A stretch of 64,000 nucleotides of DNA from Porites lobata (lineage: Eukaryota; Cnidaria; Anthozoa; Scleractinia; Poritidae). Position numbers and translations under genes: made by a program. The stretch covers positions 2,646,001-2,710,000 of the forward strand of contig CALNXK010000026.1 in assembly GCA_942486035.1 (NCBI GenBank). Direction: 5' to 3'. The notes beneath the pieces are model-generated. The model saw only the letters and a program-made list of their open reading frames with translations, searched no databases and was not told where the DNA came from. Positions 14,506-26,100 of this stretch are shown here, in pieces; positions within the stretch are counted from its first letter, which is position 1; each line of letters opens with the position of its first letter.

Positions 14506-17500
14506 GAAGGCAGCTCTGTAAACTGCAAGATTGCTTAGAAGGGTTCTGGAGGCCTAAGCAAAGCTGCAAGTCGTAGCTTGCCCTATGGATATCTATCCAG
14601 CATGAAGATCAAGCTGAGTGACATGAACAATGGGGCCTTTTATACGAGGAAAAATAAGACAACTTTCCGTATAAATGGCACATTTCGTCTAAAATAAGAC
14701 GTGGCTTAGCTAAGACGCGTCTTATTAGATAAGACATGCTCGTATAAATGGTACAGTTCGCGTCTTATTTAAGACGCTTCTTATGTAAGACGCGTCTTAT
14801 TTTTCCTCGTATAAATGGCCCTAATAATAACTAGAAATACGTAAATCTCACAATAACCCTCGCAAAACTCAGTTTTTCAGTAGCGGCATTCAAGTTAAGC
14901 TCTGTTGGGTAGGGTTAGGAACTGGATGGGTGACCCAGCAAGTTTGCTCCTCATTAAGGTACCTGCTTTGTTTTTTCTTTTCTTCTTCTTTATTTTGGGG
15001 GGCGGGGGTGGGTATTGTACAGTGTATGGTGTTCTTTTAAAAGTATAAGATTTTGAAAAGCTTATTTAATAGCATTATTTTAGCCACCAGATGATAAATA
15101 GAAAAAAAATATAAACAAGACAGTACATTTTGCATGAAAATTATTGTACTTTGGGCCGTAGTACAGAACTGAAACTTTGATCTATCCATGGTGTAAGATG
15201 AATTCCAAACTAGATTTCAGGGAAAAAAGATAAGGTTTCGACAATTAAAAGCCAAACTGAAACACACTTTGGAAAAACATATCGCACGACATAAACAAAC
15301 TAGTATGCGAAGTGAGACGCACTGAAAATTGCTCAGATTGTAAGTCGATTTTTAGTCTTATTTTGAAGCTACTAGCCCAAATTGCTTCAACGTTTTTTGG
15401 AATATACTTCTCCAGTCAATATTTCTAGCCGGGATAACTTCTTGATCGCCAAAACGGATGCAGAAACTCTGGAAACCTGAAAATGCCCCAAGTCAGACTG
15501 AATGACGTCAATTCGAGCTTAGTTGAGACATCATGGCTAGCCAACTTCGGATACCAAACTCATACAAAGAAAGATTTTTTATGACAGAAGCAAAATCAAA
15601 GCCAGCTTACGATAGCGTCATGCTGCTGATGTCAATTGGGATGCCATCGTGACTTTGTTGCTAGGCAACTGTGGTTACAAAACCGATAGAAAGAAAGATT
15701 TTTGACCAAAGCCTCGCTAATTAATCGCACCCTGCTTAGGATCCTCGCTCAATCCACTCATCGTTCTGCACAACGTTCCGTACGACAAAATTATAAATCC
15801 CTTTACACCTTGCTTTGCTCGGAACAATAACAAAAATAACAATAATAATTATAATAATAATATTGATAGTAAAAAAATAAGCTTCCCTTAACCCATTCGC
15901 TCTTGGAGATTTTGCCGAAAAACGCGTTTTGAAGCTAGTCAAGTGGTTTTCTGGTCACTGTCGTGCTATAAAGAGCTAAAACTTACCACAAACCGGTTTA
16001 CAGGTCGTACACTTGGCGGCCTTCTGATCCAGATGCAAAATATTAGCTTGCGAAGTTCGGGCATGTGCAGAAAGCAAAATTTCGAGATAGTTTTTGGGTT
16101 TAAAAGTGACACAGCAGTCTTGACTTTTACTTTTCGCTTTCTCTCCTCCCTTCTTTTTTCGCTTTTCTTGCCTCATTTTTTTTTTCTCTTGCTGGGCATT
16201 TAGTAGGCTTCATTTTGGTGGGAAGAGTTTTTAGGAAAGCTTTTAGGATCTTAGGATTAGGTGAAAGGAAAGGTAGGTGGGTAATGGCACAAGATTTTCA
16301 TGGAGATTTTCAGGTCCCTGTCACGTGGTTTTTTGCTTCTTTCTCCAGTGTCCTTGACTGAATTGTGCTCATTCTGGTATGGTTTGAAAGATCTCTTCAC
16401 TCTGCACAAGTTAGGCCCAGTTCATCCACAGGGACGATCTCACAAGCCTGGTGGCGGAGTGTGTGTCTATGTCAAAGAACAATTTAAAGTCCAAAGCCTG
16501 GCCGACATATCTGGGATATTTCCATCTGGTTTACACCAAACTAAATTCAGGAATTAAGTTCGACTGCCTCTCAAAAGTACGGCAGCTCTATCACACAACA
16601 AACCTGTTTTCATCTTGGGCGATTTAAACTGCAATCTATTAAATCCAACAGAATCAAACTTTTGAATTAAGTTACAACCAATTACTGGATGTTCGACAAG
16701 CGTCCATGCCGTGCTAAAACGGCTCTTCAAGATCTTTTAAAACTATATGGCACGGGCAGCGTCATTTGTACCTTGGTCAATTCAAACGATCAAACCCCTT
16801 TATTACCCCAGAGATAAAAAGCTTAATGAAGACAAGGGATTATTGGAGAGCTCTTGCAAGAAAAACCCGACGATTTCTGCATGGTCAGCCTATAAAAACA
16901 AAATTAATAAATTATATTAATGTATTTTGGCGTGATAAGTCATGCAGCCCCACGACAAAGCTGTGGGAAGCTGGGAGAAGAATTCAGTTCTTATTTTCAA
17001 GGCAGGCATCAGTAAATCCTGAATTTGGTTGAAGTCCAAGCCATTTTGATGTCTATTCCATCTCCTGGTCATGACAAGCAAACTACAAAGACGTCTGAAT
17101 CAAAGTTGTTTTCCTGCCGCATGGCTAGCAGAGGTTGTTCCAATCCCCAAGACTGACGACTATGAAATTACAATTAAGTTCGATAAGCACGGCAAAGCAG
17201 AGAAGCTCAGTTGTCCGACAAACATCTGAACTGGGCCTTAGCGTAAGAAAGTTGTCCTTGACTGTTAAAACTGATGAGCGTCACAAAGGGTAGAAAGGAC
17301 CTGGATCCAAATGCATGTCGGGACTAGCCCCTGTGTACCTCAGCGATAAATTAATTACACGTAGTACTGTAAGTAAACGGAATTAGGGCGGTTATTTAGG
17401 GCGGTTCAGGGGCGAATGGGTTAACAAAGTGTGAAAATTTTCCCTCAACTCCTCCCTGACACACATCACACGTCCATACTCAGCAAATATTTACCCCTTG

Positions 17501-18051
17501 CCCCCTGGCCTCCCTTACCAATTCAAAAATTAACCGACCTAAATATTTGAAATAGATAAAAAAAGATGTAATTACAACGACATTCTACAGTCATCGCTAC
17601 TTCCTCGTCAGAGGAGTGTGATGAAATCGAAACTGTAATTTTTAAAGGAAAGTGAAATAATTCACCATCATCAACGTGACGCTGCAGTGGGCAAACTTAA
17701 CAGTTTCTCGATCAATTTCTAACGCAAGTTAAAGAGCGACATTTAATTTTATGTATTCGGGATAATTTTTTGCATTACCTCGACATCTATTACTTCCTTG
17801 CCAGTAAAGGTGAATTCCGTGAGATTTGGTTGCAAAGTCAGAGCATAATTCTTGGGGGCAACGTTGGTTGGAAGTCTCTCAAAAGGTTTCTTAGTTGTCG
17901 CCATGGTTCTTATAATCGTTGAACGTTTTGAAGATGTTGTCCCAAAGCAGCAAGAAATCGGCAGTACACGAAACAAATTGTTAACTCTAGATCTACAAAG
18001 TGAAACCAAACCAAATGTGACTTGCACGAGCTTGAGCTGTTTCAATAGCAT
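304..18051 (-). CDS. NPEPPS: puromycin-sensitive aminopeptidase (M1 family), C-terminus off the left edge
   Basis: Zinc metallo-aminopeptidase of the M1 family. Exons read on the minus strand: 17779-18051, 13805-13877, 12616-12815, 11716-11823, 10763-10963, 8772-8868, 8543-8576, 8243-8313, 7874-7908, 7199-7207, 6396-6547, 5620-5632, 4876-4980, 4233-4293, 3624-3733, 2845-2908, 2208-2341, 1659-1793, 304-523. Phases agree throughout, giving 698 codons plus one base. Visible motifs are GAMEN (318-322), HEIAH (354-358), the zinc-binding Glu in NEGFA (377) and the SYSKGAS segment holding the catalytic Tyr. Vertebrate PSA also has a leader before an internal Met followed by KPFERLP-like sequence; here that internal Met is residue 50, so the leader may be mitochondrial or unused. 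About a quarter of the protein lies outside the window. In PSA this enzyme trims short peptides in the cytosol. Introns hold only the repeats listed separately. Confidence 0.93.
1194..1534. mobile_element. MITE with CCGTATTTCC terminal inverted repeats, TA-flanked
   Basis: The ends CCGTATTTCC and GGAAATACGG are inverted and flanked by TA on both sides. The interior is rich in AAGCGCC(CC) motifs. It lies in an aminopeptidase intron. A second solo right end (AAATACGGTA) sits near 1615-1625. The TA flanks suggest Tc1/mariner-type mobilisation, which is an inference. Confidence 0.7.
3279..3448. mobile_element. hairpin MITE, CAACCTCGTC ends, 9-bp target duplication
   Basis: The termini CAACCTCGTC and GACGAGGTTG are inverted, and the pairing continues with TGGGCTTTTCCCTT against AAGGGAAAAGCCC. 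The element is flanked by an exact 9-bp direct repeat TCGCAGCTC (3270-3278 and 3449-3457). Nine-base duplications are typical of Mutator-like elements. It lies in the aminopeptidase intron between exons 2845-2908 and 3624-3733. Confidence 0.85.
5620..5632 (-). CDS. NPEPPS: 13-nt microexon of the aminopeptidase
   Basis: The exon completes a split Ser codon and then encodes His-Pro-Ile-Glu, restoring the conserved SHPIE-VPVGHP stretch between exons 6396-6547 and 4876-4980. The acceptor ends in CTTCTCAAG and the donor is GTAAGA. Without it the flanking exons are out of frame. Confidence 0.8.
7199..7207 (-). CDS. NPEPPS: 9-nt microexon of the aminopeptidase
   Basis: This exon encodes only Ile-Thr-Met, joining HEIAHQWFGNL (exon 7874-7908) to EWWTHLWLNEGFA (exon 6396-6547). 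It has a pyrimidine-rich acceptor ending in TTTTCAG and a donor GTAAGA. Phase is 0 on both sides, so skipping it would remove three residues between the zinc-binding His pair and Glu without a frameshift. Confidence 0.85.
7516..7720. mobile_element. TTAA-flanked ~205-bp MITE, copy 1
   Basis: The element runs from CCATTTAAGTCCC to GGGACTTAAAGGA between TTAA tetranucleotides. The interior is shared with three other copies here (28421-28625, 32729-32945, 56372-56575), including motifs of the ATTTTCTCC and AGATCAGT(G/T)TGGA type. The TTAA duplication suggests piggyBac-type mobilisation. Confidence 0.8.
9245..10680. repeat. GGT-rich minisatellite with an 80-bp higher-order unit
   Basis: Nearly 1.4 kb of GGT/GTG-type sequence on the plus strand (CCA/CAC in the aminopeptidase transcript). 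A marker GCAGTAATGATGG recurs at about 9371, 9451, 9525, 9587, 9667, 9747, 9827, 9907, 9985, 10066, 10160 and 10240, so the modal spacing is 80 bp. The array ends about 80 bp from exon 10763-10963. ORFs across it encode only His/Thr/Pro or Val/Gly runs and are not genes. Confidence 0.95.
13423..13520. repeat. ATT/ATC microsatellite
   Basis: Interrupted ATT, ATTATC and ATC trinucleotide runs in the first large intron of the aminopeptidase. Confidence 0.8.
14010..14326. mobile_element. MITE with CCGTAAAATTC-type ends, copy 1
   Basis: It begins TACCATAAAATTCCGAAAAT and ends with ATTTTACGGTA. The inside consists of repeated AAGCCCC / GGGGCTTATATTT motifs. The same family occurs in opposite orientation at 26092-26425. 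Both copies are bounded by TA. Confidence 0.75.
14472..14503. repeat. (AAT)n microsatellite
   Basis: About ten AAT units in the first large aminopeptidase intron. Confidence 0.9.
14632..14822. mobile_element. palindromic MITE with GGGGCC...TATACGAGG ends
   Basis: The left arm GGGGCCTTTTATACGAGGAA is inverted at the right end as TTCCTCGTATAAATGGCCCT. The interior repeats AAGACGCGTCTTAT-type motifs. It lies in the first large intron of the aminopeptidase. No target duplication was identified. Confidence 0.7.
15892..17420. mobile_element. TTAA-flanked element with nested non-LTR retrotransposon debris
   Basis: The ends CCCATTCGC and GCGAATGGG lie between TTAA tetranucleotides, matching the complete element at 59411-60026 in opposite orientation. 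The outer parts (about 15892-16350 and 17245-17420) align with that copy. The inside (about 16400-17200) encodes broken LINE-like pieces: a GGGVCVYV segment resembling the endonuclease, a short segment starting at the FITPEIKSLM motif, and a WLAEVVPIPK-like piece of a reverse transcriptase. No intact ORF remains. Short ORFs over the outer parts are repeat translations. Confidence 0.65.
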
Positions 18052-18230
18052 GTGACCGCATAGGAAATATAAAGGAAAGATCGCGAAGTAAGAGGTTTAC
18101 GAAGATTACACGAAGATATCCGAATAGCCGATACATTACAATACATCGGAAAGTAGTGCATGCATGCTGCTTACTGTTTTGTAGTGAATGTGTGAAGCCC
18201 AGATAGTTTAACTCGTTGTTTTGTTTGTGG
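18052..18230. promoter_or_regulatory. probable shared promoter of the aminopeptidase and the MPND-like gene
   Basis: The aminopeptidase start codon (18051, minus) and a putative noncoding first exon of the plus-strand MPND-like gene (splice donor AAAG/GTAAGT at 18265/18266) lie head to head. A bidirectional promoter is inferred from this spacing; no TATA box is evident. Confidence 0.4.
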
Positions 18231-20194
18231 AGTCGAAGCTGTGGTTAATTCTCGTTCAATGAAAGGTAAGTCTGAATTTAAACTTCGTTATTAGTGAAAG
18301 TAGTTATGTTGTTCGAGGATAGATTTTAGCCCTTGTTCATTTCATGTAAGCTTACTTTACCGCCAGCATACTAACTCGTTCACTAATTAACTTTTTTATT
18401 TTGCCAAGCTTCACCTTAGAATAAGGTTTAAGGCTTAACGGAAGCTTGCTGACGTAAACGGCACTATTTGTTGCAAAGTTTGTGTTAATGTGAGGTAGAC
18501 TCCTTCTTCTAATTGCAAAGAAGCTCGTTTTCATCTCAGCTTACGCGCGTGATCAAGGATAGACCTTTTCTGCTCAGTTTGCATGAGCTTATTATTCCAC
18601 ATTGGGATAATGCCCGGCCAGCCAATGCATTTTTTTTTGTAGCAATAGGATTTATCTTTATGACAATTAGACAAGTGACTGTGTATTCTAAAACTGATCC
18701 GATACAAGTTTTGTACTGATTTTAAATTTATTACCCAGTGAGGTCACAGGACACCCACACATTCTTGGATTTACTGGTTGCTCAATCTGTAGTGATATAT
18801 CGGTTAATATGTACATTAATCAATGCCAAATAAATGCTGTCTTTCCTTTTTGTGGTTGTCACCCTTTGGCTCAGAAGTGGTATTTTCAGCAATAATTTTG
18901 AAGGACTTTTAGATTGCCATTTTCTGTGTCTCCTACATGTATGGATCACAAAGACAATGGTAGGATCAATTTTTTGAACATCTCCAGTGCTTGGGCCATA
19001 TTCCCCCAGAACATCATACTGCTCCGCTTCCAAAACCTTGTACCTCCCAATCAAAAGTTCATCCAAATTGCCTGGAGCTACAACCAGTTGCAAAAATACT
19101 TGAGACACTTTACACCTGTACATGTAGCTTATTTTGGCTGAACTGACTTGCCTATAATCTTGTGTTTGTGATCCCCTCCTACTCCTATCAAAGTAGCTAG
19201 CAATATAGAAGCTTGCTCAAGACTTGAAGGAACAACTTTGAATGGAAGGAAGGAGGGAAGTATTTTATTTCACAGACATGAAATCATCAGCAATTTAACC
19301 CTCGTATGTACACACAAATTCATACACCCACCAAGGTACAAAAGGGGGGAGGGTTGATAGAATCCCTCCCTGCAGTTTTTGATATGTTGCAGTATTTTGA
19401 AATGATTTTACCTTTAGTGGAAAGCCTAAATGATCTTCTTAACAAGATGAGGTATATTTTATGGGTGCACTGATGGAGGCCTGTGACGTCACCAACAATG
19501 GTTGTCATCTTGGCCGCTATCTTGGATTTTACCAAGAATTAGAAATCAGGTTAAAACCGTGAGAAATAGTAATGTTTTGTGTTTTACATGGAAAATAACA
19601 CATAAATAAGCAATTTGTATGATTTTATCCACAAGATTCACTTCTATTGTTGAAAGAATTTGAAAAAACATGTCTTTTCACCCAAAAATGGCTTGACCAC
19701 CTGCTACTTATGACATAATATCTCAAAACCATAGCAACTGACTATCACTGAACTTGTCTCAAAAGTGCGCGAGGGATGAACGAACAGCTACTGAAAATGT
19801 CAGGTGCTGATGTTTTATCCTCCAGGAAAAAACTCAAAAAACCTTATGCCATCTCCCTCCCCTTGTACAGCATCATTTTTGGCGGGAAAACTTGATAGCT
19901 GTCATCATTCTACAAGGAGTTTAGCAAGAATGTTGTAGTGGTGGAAACAGTTCATCAAGTGTCAGAAGTTTCATCATTTTGCAATCGGGAGAGGGGTCAA
20001 CCTTCTTCCATAAAGATAACATTGCTAACTCTTTTGTTAAAAAAAGTACAATTAGGCTTTCCAATACGCAAAAAAACTTGAAGTCCAATCTCGTATTCGT
20101 AGTCGTTATCATCCTCAATTCTAAGAGTGTCTGCTGTTACTATTGGACAACACCCATTCTTGCATTCAAGCATAGTTTTTTTACCACTACAGCA
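18231..20194 (+). other. 5' UTR donor and long 5' intron of the MPND-like gene
   Basis: A good donor (GTAAGT at 18266) and an acceptor (TTTTTTACCACTACAG ending at 20192, two bases before the ATG) suggest a noncoding first exon and a ~1.9-kb intron. Inside, two minus-strand open stretches (about 18890-19135 and 20026-20160) have protein-like composition, but I recognise no family. They may be pseudogene or transposon fragments. Confidence 0.4.
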
Positions 20195-23100
20195 ATGGAA
20201 GAGAATATTGATGACATTGAAGAAGATGAAGACATAAAAGAGGATGAAGATGATGAAGATGCTGATGACATGGAGCAAGAGGAAGACATCAAAGCATCTG
20301 TTGCCAAACCCAAAGGAAGAAGAAAGCCTCGATCAGTGTTAACAGGACGAGGTGTTACTCTTGGTATGTTGATGGATGATGGAGTCATTGAGCCTGGTGA
20401 AAAATGCCTTTCTATCGATTACCTGGTATGTATCTTATACATTGTAACCTAATTAGATGTATTATTGTTTAAAATATTATTTATACAGCATAGCTCCAGG
20501 GTTCTTCAGCAGCTACATGATGTATGGTAACCGTTGTAAATCCCTGTCTAGTTGTGACAAAAGTCCTGTTTACCCACAGAATTTTTTTTTTTTCTGTAAA
20601 GAGGGTGCAGTACTCAATCTGGCATAATTTTATGCAACACTAATTATTTCGAGAAAGCATTGTGATATCAAATGTAGCAAATTTTGGTAAATAAAGGTGC
20701 CACTCTCATGGTTAAAATTTTTTCCCTGGTGGCCCAAAACATTTTCCTGTGGGATTCTGCCAGACTCCTAAAATGAAGGGGAGTAATGATCCTTTCTACC
20801 AAACAGTGGTGCTACAAATTCAGAGACAACTTACCTGCGATGTCTTGCTTCCTCAAGGTAACCATTGCCATTTTGCAAGCATTTTGGGAGAGAGCAGAAC
20901 TACACAACACAACCATACAGAATTATAAGCCATGCAACAAACGTACATATAGTATTGTAACTCAATAGTAGAGAAAAAAATTATTATGAACAAGCAGACA
21001 ACTGGAAAAAAATGTTGGGGGTAGGGTGATTGTGGGGCTCGGGGGAGGGGTAAAGACTAAGATCTATTAACACTACTGAAGAACTTAGTTCCCAGGCATG
21101 TTAGGACAATGGGATCAATTTAGGTTTCTGGCAAACAGCCCTCCTACCCCTCCCCTAACTCAACATTAACATTTGCATCTCACTTGGGACAAAATGTTGG
21201 GTTAGGGGAGGGGTAGGTGGGCAGTTTCCCAGATACCTAAATTGATCCAGATAGTGCTTTGTACCTCAGCACTTGCCAGTCTAAGCACATTGGTAATTAA
21301 TAATAATTACTATTGTTATAACATATGTACCAATTTATTTTGTTACAGGGTCAAAAGTTTGTAGCTGATCTTCAACCCGATGGTAGAATAAAATGGCCAG
21401 AAGCTAGTCAGGTGTTTAATTCACCATCTGCATGGGCAATATACTGCAAAAAGCTTGTCAACCCTTCCAAGAAATCAGGCTGTGGATGGGCTTCTGTGAG
21501 TGAATCATTACTGCTCAATTGTAATTATCTTTTTGACATGCAGTAACTTAACCAAGCGCAATTTTTTTATTATACTTTATTGTATGTTGTACTTGTTAGC
21601 TGTTTTTTCATTGGCCTACAGCTAATTTTGGAAATCAGCGCAGCCTACAGATAAGTTAGTTACAGTATCTGCTTGCAGATAACTAACTAATCTGTAGGAT
21701 GCGCACGCAATGCATGATTTTGAATAGCAATATCAATGCAGGTTCCTTGCGACAGTGTGTATGTCGTAATTTTCTTTAAAACAATGTATAATAAAACATA
21801 TTATTAGATTTGGTTTTTGTAGTATCCTAAATAATCAAGGCTTCAGTAAGTACTATCAGCCTCGGCCTTCAGCTTGGCCGATAACACTTACCTCAACCTT
21901 GATTATTCCGGATATCATGAAAAACCTCATCCAATAATAATTTTGTTTAATGTAACATTTAAAAAGTTCATATAAGGGTCAGGTCTCCATTTTTTATGTC
22001 TGCTGCAATACCATTATTACAGCATGAAGAACAATATCAAAATTGTTTTTATATTCCTGGGTTCCCTGTACCACACTTAGTGGTGATTTTTTTCATCATT
22101 GTCATTAGTGTACTTTTTTGGCACCATCTTGATTTTGATTGTGTAATGACCACACATAATTATTTTGTGAGATGATCACCAAACATCTATTATAGTTTAC
22201 ATTCATTTTGCATGAGAAATGTTTGTCAGCTAACTTGTATGGATTTTACTCATGTAAAATGAACTGTTTGTCAAGAATTGAGTTGATGATTGAGCCTTGC
22301 AAAACAGAAAACAATAGATTCATCCATGTACCAGTTACAGCTGTACAACTCTAATAGTATTATTTTTGCAACTTACCCTGGCTTTGCAAGCAAGAAAAAT
22401 TATTATGAACAGTTACAACAATTCGCAGTATGCTGCTCAGTACATGTATCTTTATATTTGATAGACTAGTACAATGTATTAATTTGTCATTAATTTTTCC
22501 ATTTTTATTTGAAGGTGAAGTACAAGGGTAAAAAATTGGACCAGTTCAAAACTACTTGGTTCAGGAAACAACATTCATCTGTGTCTGTAAGTATAGTCAA
22601 GGTTGTTGCTTATGACAATAATATTATTATTTCACTGTCGTTAAAAACGGTTTATGTCAAATTTCATTGTTTTCACAGTGACACTACTACATAAAATAAT
22701 AATCATGAATAACGTTTTTCAGTAAAATCCAACTAGTGGTCTATTATCAAAAATTAATGCTGCATTCTGATTGGTTGAGCTACTACTAGGCTATATGTTA
22801 TAGCCCACTAGTAGCAAAAAGCACCGGCTTTGAAAACCAAAACAATGACAGATGAATTGCGTTTTGCTAGCTAATTATAAAGTTGTTTGTCTCGATATTT
22901 TGAGCAACTAGTTGGATTTTACTAAAACAATATTATTCCTCTTGCCCTCATGGCCTCTGAGTCAATAGCCCATTCAGCCTATTGAGCAGGCAATTTGAAG
23001 CAAATTCTTTGTTGTGACTGACTACCCAAGCGGACAAGATGGAGCCATGTTACCTGCTTGGGATTTCCTCCACTGATCCCACAGGCAAAGTGCTCTTTTT

Positions 23101-26100
23101 GTGGCCAAGAGCACTTGTGTTCACTAAAAATGGCTGAATTTCAGTCCATAAAATGGCTAGTGCATGATAATTATACCAAGTGAATAAGAGCTGTTGAGTT
23201 ACATCACAAAGAACATGACAATGATCCCTAGCCCTTACACAAAAACACAATAATTTCTGTGCATATATTGACAAGCAGTAGATTATGGGATGTGGATCCG
23301 CACAGGCAGTTACCAGGGGCTCAGGGGCGAACGGGTTAATATGTTAATATTTTTTGACTTGTTATTAAAAATTTCAGCCATCATCAAGCAAAGAAAGTTC
23401 ATCATTGACTTCACAGAAAGAAACACCCCTCCGAGGCTCTCAGTTGGCTTCACCTACATCAAGCAAGACCCCAGCAAGCAAATCATCGAGTAGTCACGGA
23501 GACATGCAAAGTGTGCCATCATCATCATCATCGACATCATTATCCACAGGGTCGGCTAATGTCCAATCTCCAACACATACACATGTACCATCAACCACAC
23601 ATCATTCTGTACCAGTACAAAAGAATTCAGGACCGAGCTCATCTGCTACAAGTAGCATCTCTTTCCCTGCGGAGGTGAAGAAACCAGCTAAAGGTTCATC
23701 AGGCCGCGGGTAAAGCTCAGATTGTTGATGTTTCTCTGTTATGTACTGTACGTAAATGTTTTGTTTGGCCAATTAAATCCTGCATGTACAGTGTTCCAGA
23801 CAAGAGATGCATCTGCGGTCAATGATCCGACAAAGAAGACTTCCTGACAAGACAGATGAATATAAAACTATGTTAGATAAATATAATGAATAAATTTAGC
23901 ATGTGGTCTAGGTGAAACCTCAGGTGGTCTACATGACCCCCCACTTGAAAGAATTAACTCTAATGCTGCATGTTGCTTTTCTTTCCTTTCCCACACATTT
24001 TTGCACTCCACCACTTAACATATTAATTTACAAGCATTAATTTATAATTACTTCTAGTAGCCTGAGTATCCACATTTCTGGAATCTCCTCACCCTAAGCC
24101 CCTTAGGAAGGCTTGATTAGGCAGCTCATAGTATGTGCAATCCATCATCTATGATTGTTGGAATATTTCACGGGCACAAGTCAGTATAATTTTGAAGGTA
24201 AACTGGCTTTGTTTATGCGATTTGGCACATTTTTTATGGCAAAAGCAAAGCAAGATAAGATGAAATGTTTGTTTTAACTTTACTCTTAAAATTTAAATTT
24301 AAATCATAGAGAAATCTGTCCGCCAAAGTGGCTACTAAACCAGAATTCTTAGTTGCCAAGGAGAAAATTATGTGAGTCGCATTGGCAACTGTGTTAGTTG
24401 CAGCCCTGCTAGAATAACTGAACTTAGTGTGGTAATGTTACATTGTTCCTCTTTTTTAACAGGCGAAAACCAAACATTGGCTACATTCACCCACCACCAA
24501 CACAAAAGTCAACAACACGGTTCTCACCTACAGCCTTGACTCCGACCATGTCATCAAAGTCTTCGGTATCACTGAAAAGTCCTGTGGGTAAGATCAGAGT
24601 GTCAGATTCTTGCTTATAGTGTCCAAAGATAAAAATTGGCAAAAACATTTCAATTTCTTTTTGTAAAATCCTTATTAAAAACTAATTTTACAATATATAC
24701 ACTAACGGAGGGATTTTTTCTCACATACTGATTTTTATGACCAATCGAACCACAGACCATGGAAATGACATGATGGTGGCACAATTTGTTTTTCTCTTTC
24801 TTGCACACGCAATTGTCTGAGAAACTTCAACTGAAATGGACATAAAAAAACTGTCAATAGTTTTGTAAATAATAAATCTATAACAATTTTCCTGATGTAA
24901 AGTTGTGATTATTTTGCTATATGTACATGCATATAAAAATGTAAGCAGTTTTATTTTCATTTTTTAACTGATTGCGGCCCATTGTCTTACATGTGTATGA
25001 GTGTAAGTTTTATTGTTATGGCATGCAGGTAATTGAGTGCGGGAGAATCAGGTTAATGTCACGGCCAATTAATTTTATAGAAAAAATTGATCACTGATTA
25101 ACATAATATTATTTTAATGGCTGGTTTGTTCTAGATTTGCCCAGTCCATTATCATCATCCCCTGCTTCGGTAGGAAGAAAACGCCTGGCTGTTAGAACAC
25201 GGCAATCAGTAAAGTACACAGCATTGACTCCAGATAGGTGAGAGGGAATTTTCATGGCAAATGAATGAGAGTTATTTTCTGTTATTTACTCTTTACTCAG
25301 TAACCAAATGAATCTTGTGGGTTATTTTGTGTCAGTTTATCGGTATCTCCATTCAAAGCTATTAACAAAATAATCTCACTCTCAATTTAAGGGTGTTACA
25401 GGGAGTAACTTACAGAAAGAGAATTTTAATTGATAAATATTTTTTCCTTGTCAGTGTTCAATATGCAGGTCACAGGTCACTTAGTACAGCTTAGAGTACC
25501 ATAATATATAAATAATTTTATCTGTACGTTATGGTAAATAAACAACTCACAATCAGAAATAGAGACTTTATGTCTTAAAGGGAAACTGCTTATCTCAGTT
25601 ATAGAGCATTGACCTGCACTTGTGACCCATGACTTGTGATCTGTGTTTTGTTCCTGCCAGTCTACAAGTGGTTATACTGCCAGTGAGTTAATGAGTTTGT
25701 ATTATTTTATGTTCCATAGTGATCCACATACCCTGGTTGAACTTATGAACTTTAGTGCTCTTGGAAAAATGCAGCCTTTTTCTGTAGATATTTCAACAAA
25801 CTGTCTTTTGCTTATGGTAAGTGTCAGCACTCTCAGCAGACTACCAATTAAGATAGGTATATTGAGTTTGTGTAATGAACACCTTAACAATCACGCATAC
25901 CTGTATGATCTATGTAATTGTTTAAAAATGTATTAGCCAGTCTTAAATTTAAGAGAGATAACTAAAGTTTACATTTCTAGAGAACACTGTCTTATATTAC
26001 AGATGACAAAAGATACAGACTACTGAATATCAGTTATGTTTGGGGCAATTTTGACAGGATCATAATTGAAGATTAATTACCAGTGTAGGACTACCGTAAA

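Noticed and set aside
15943..16203. Open frame beginning MVFWSLSCYK, repeated at 59565-59975
   Set aside because: Both lie in copies of the same TTAA-flanked repeat, so the shared peptide reflects repeat identity, not a gene.
20140..20388. Ser-rich minus-strand frame
   Set aside because: It is the antisense of the acidic N-terminal exon of MPND (GAA/GAT codons read backwards).
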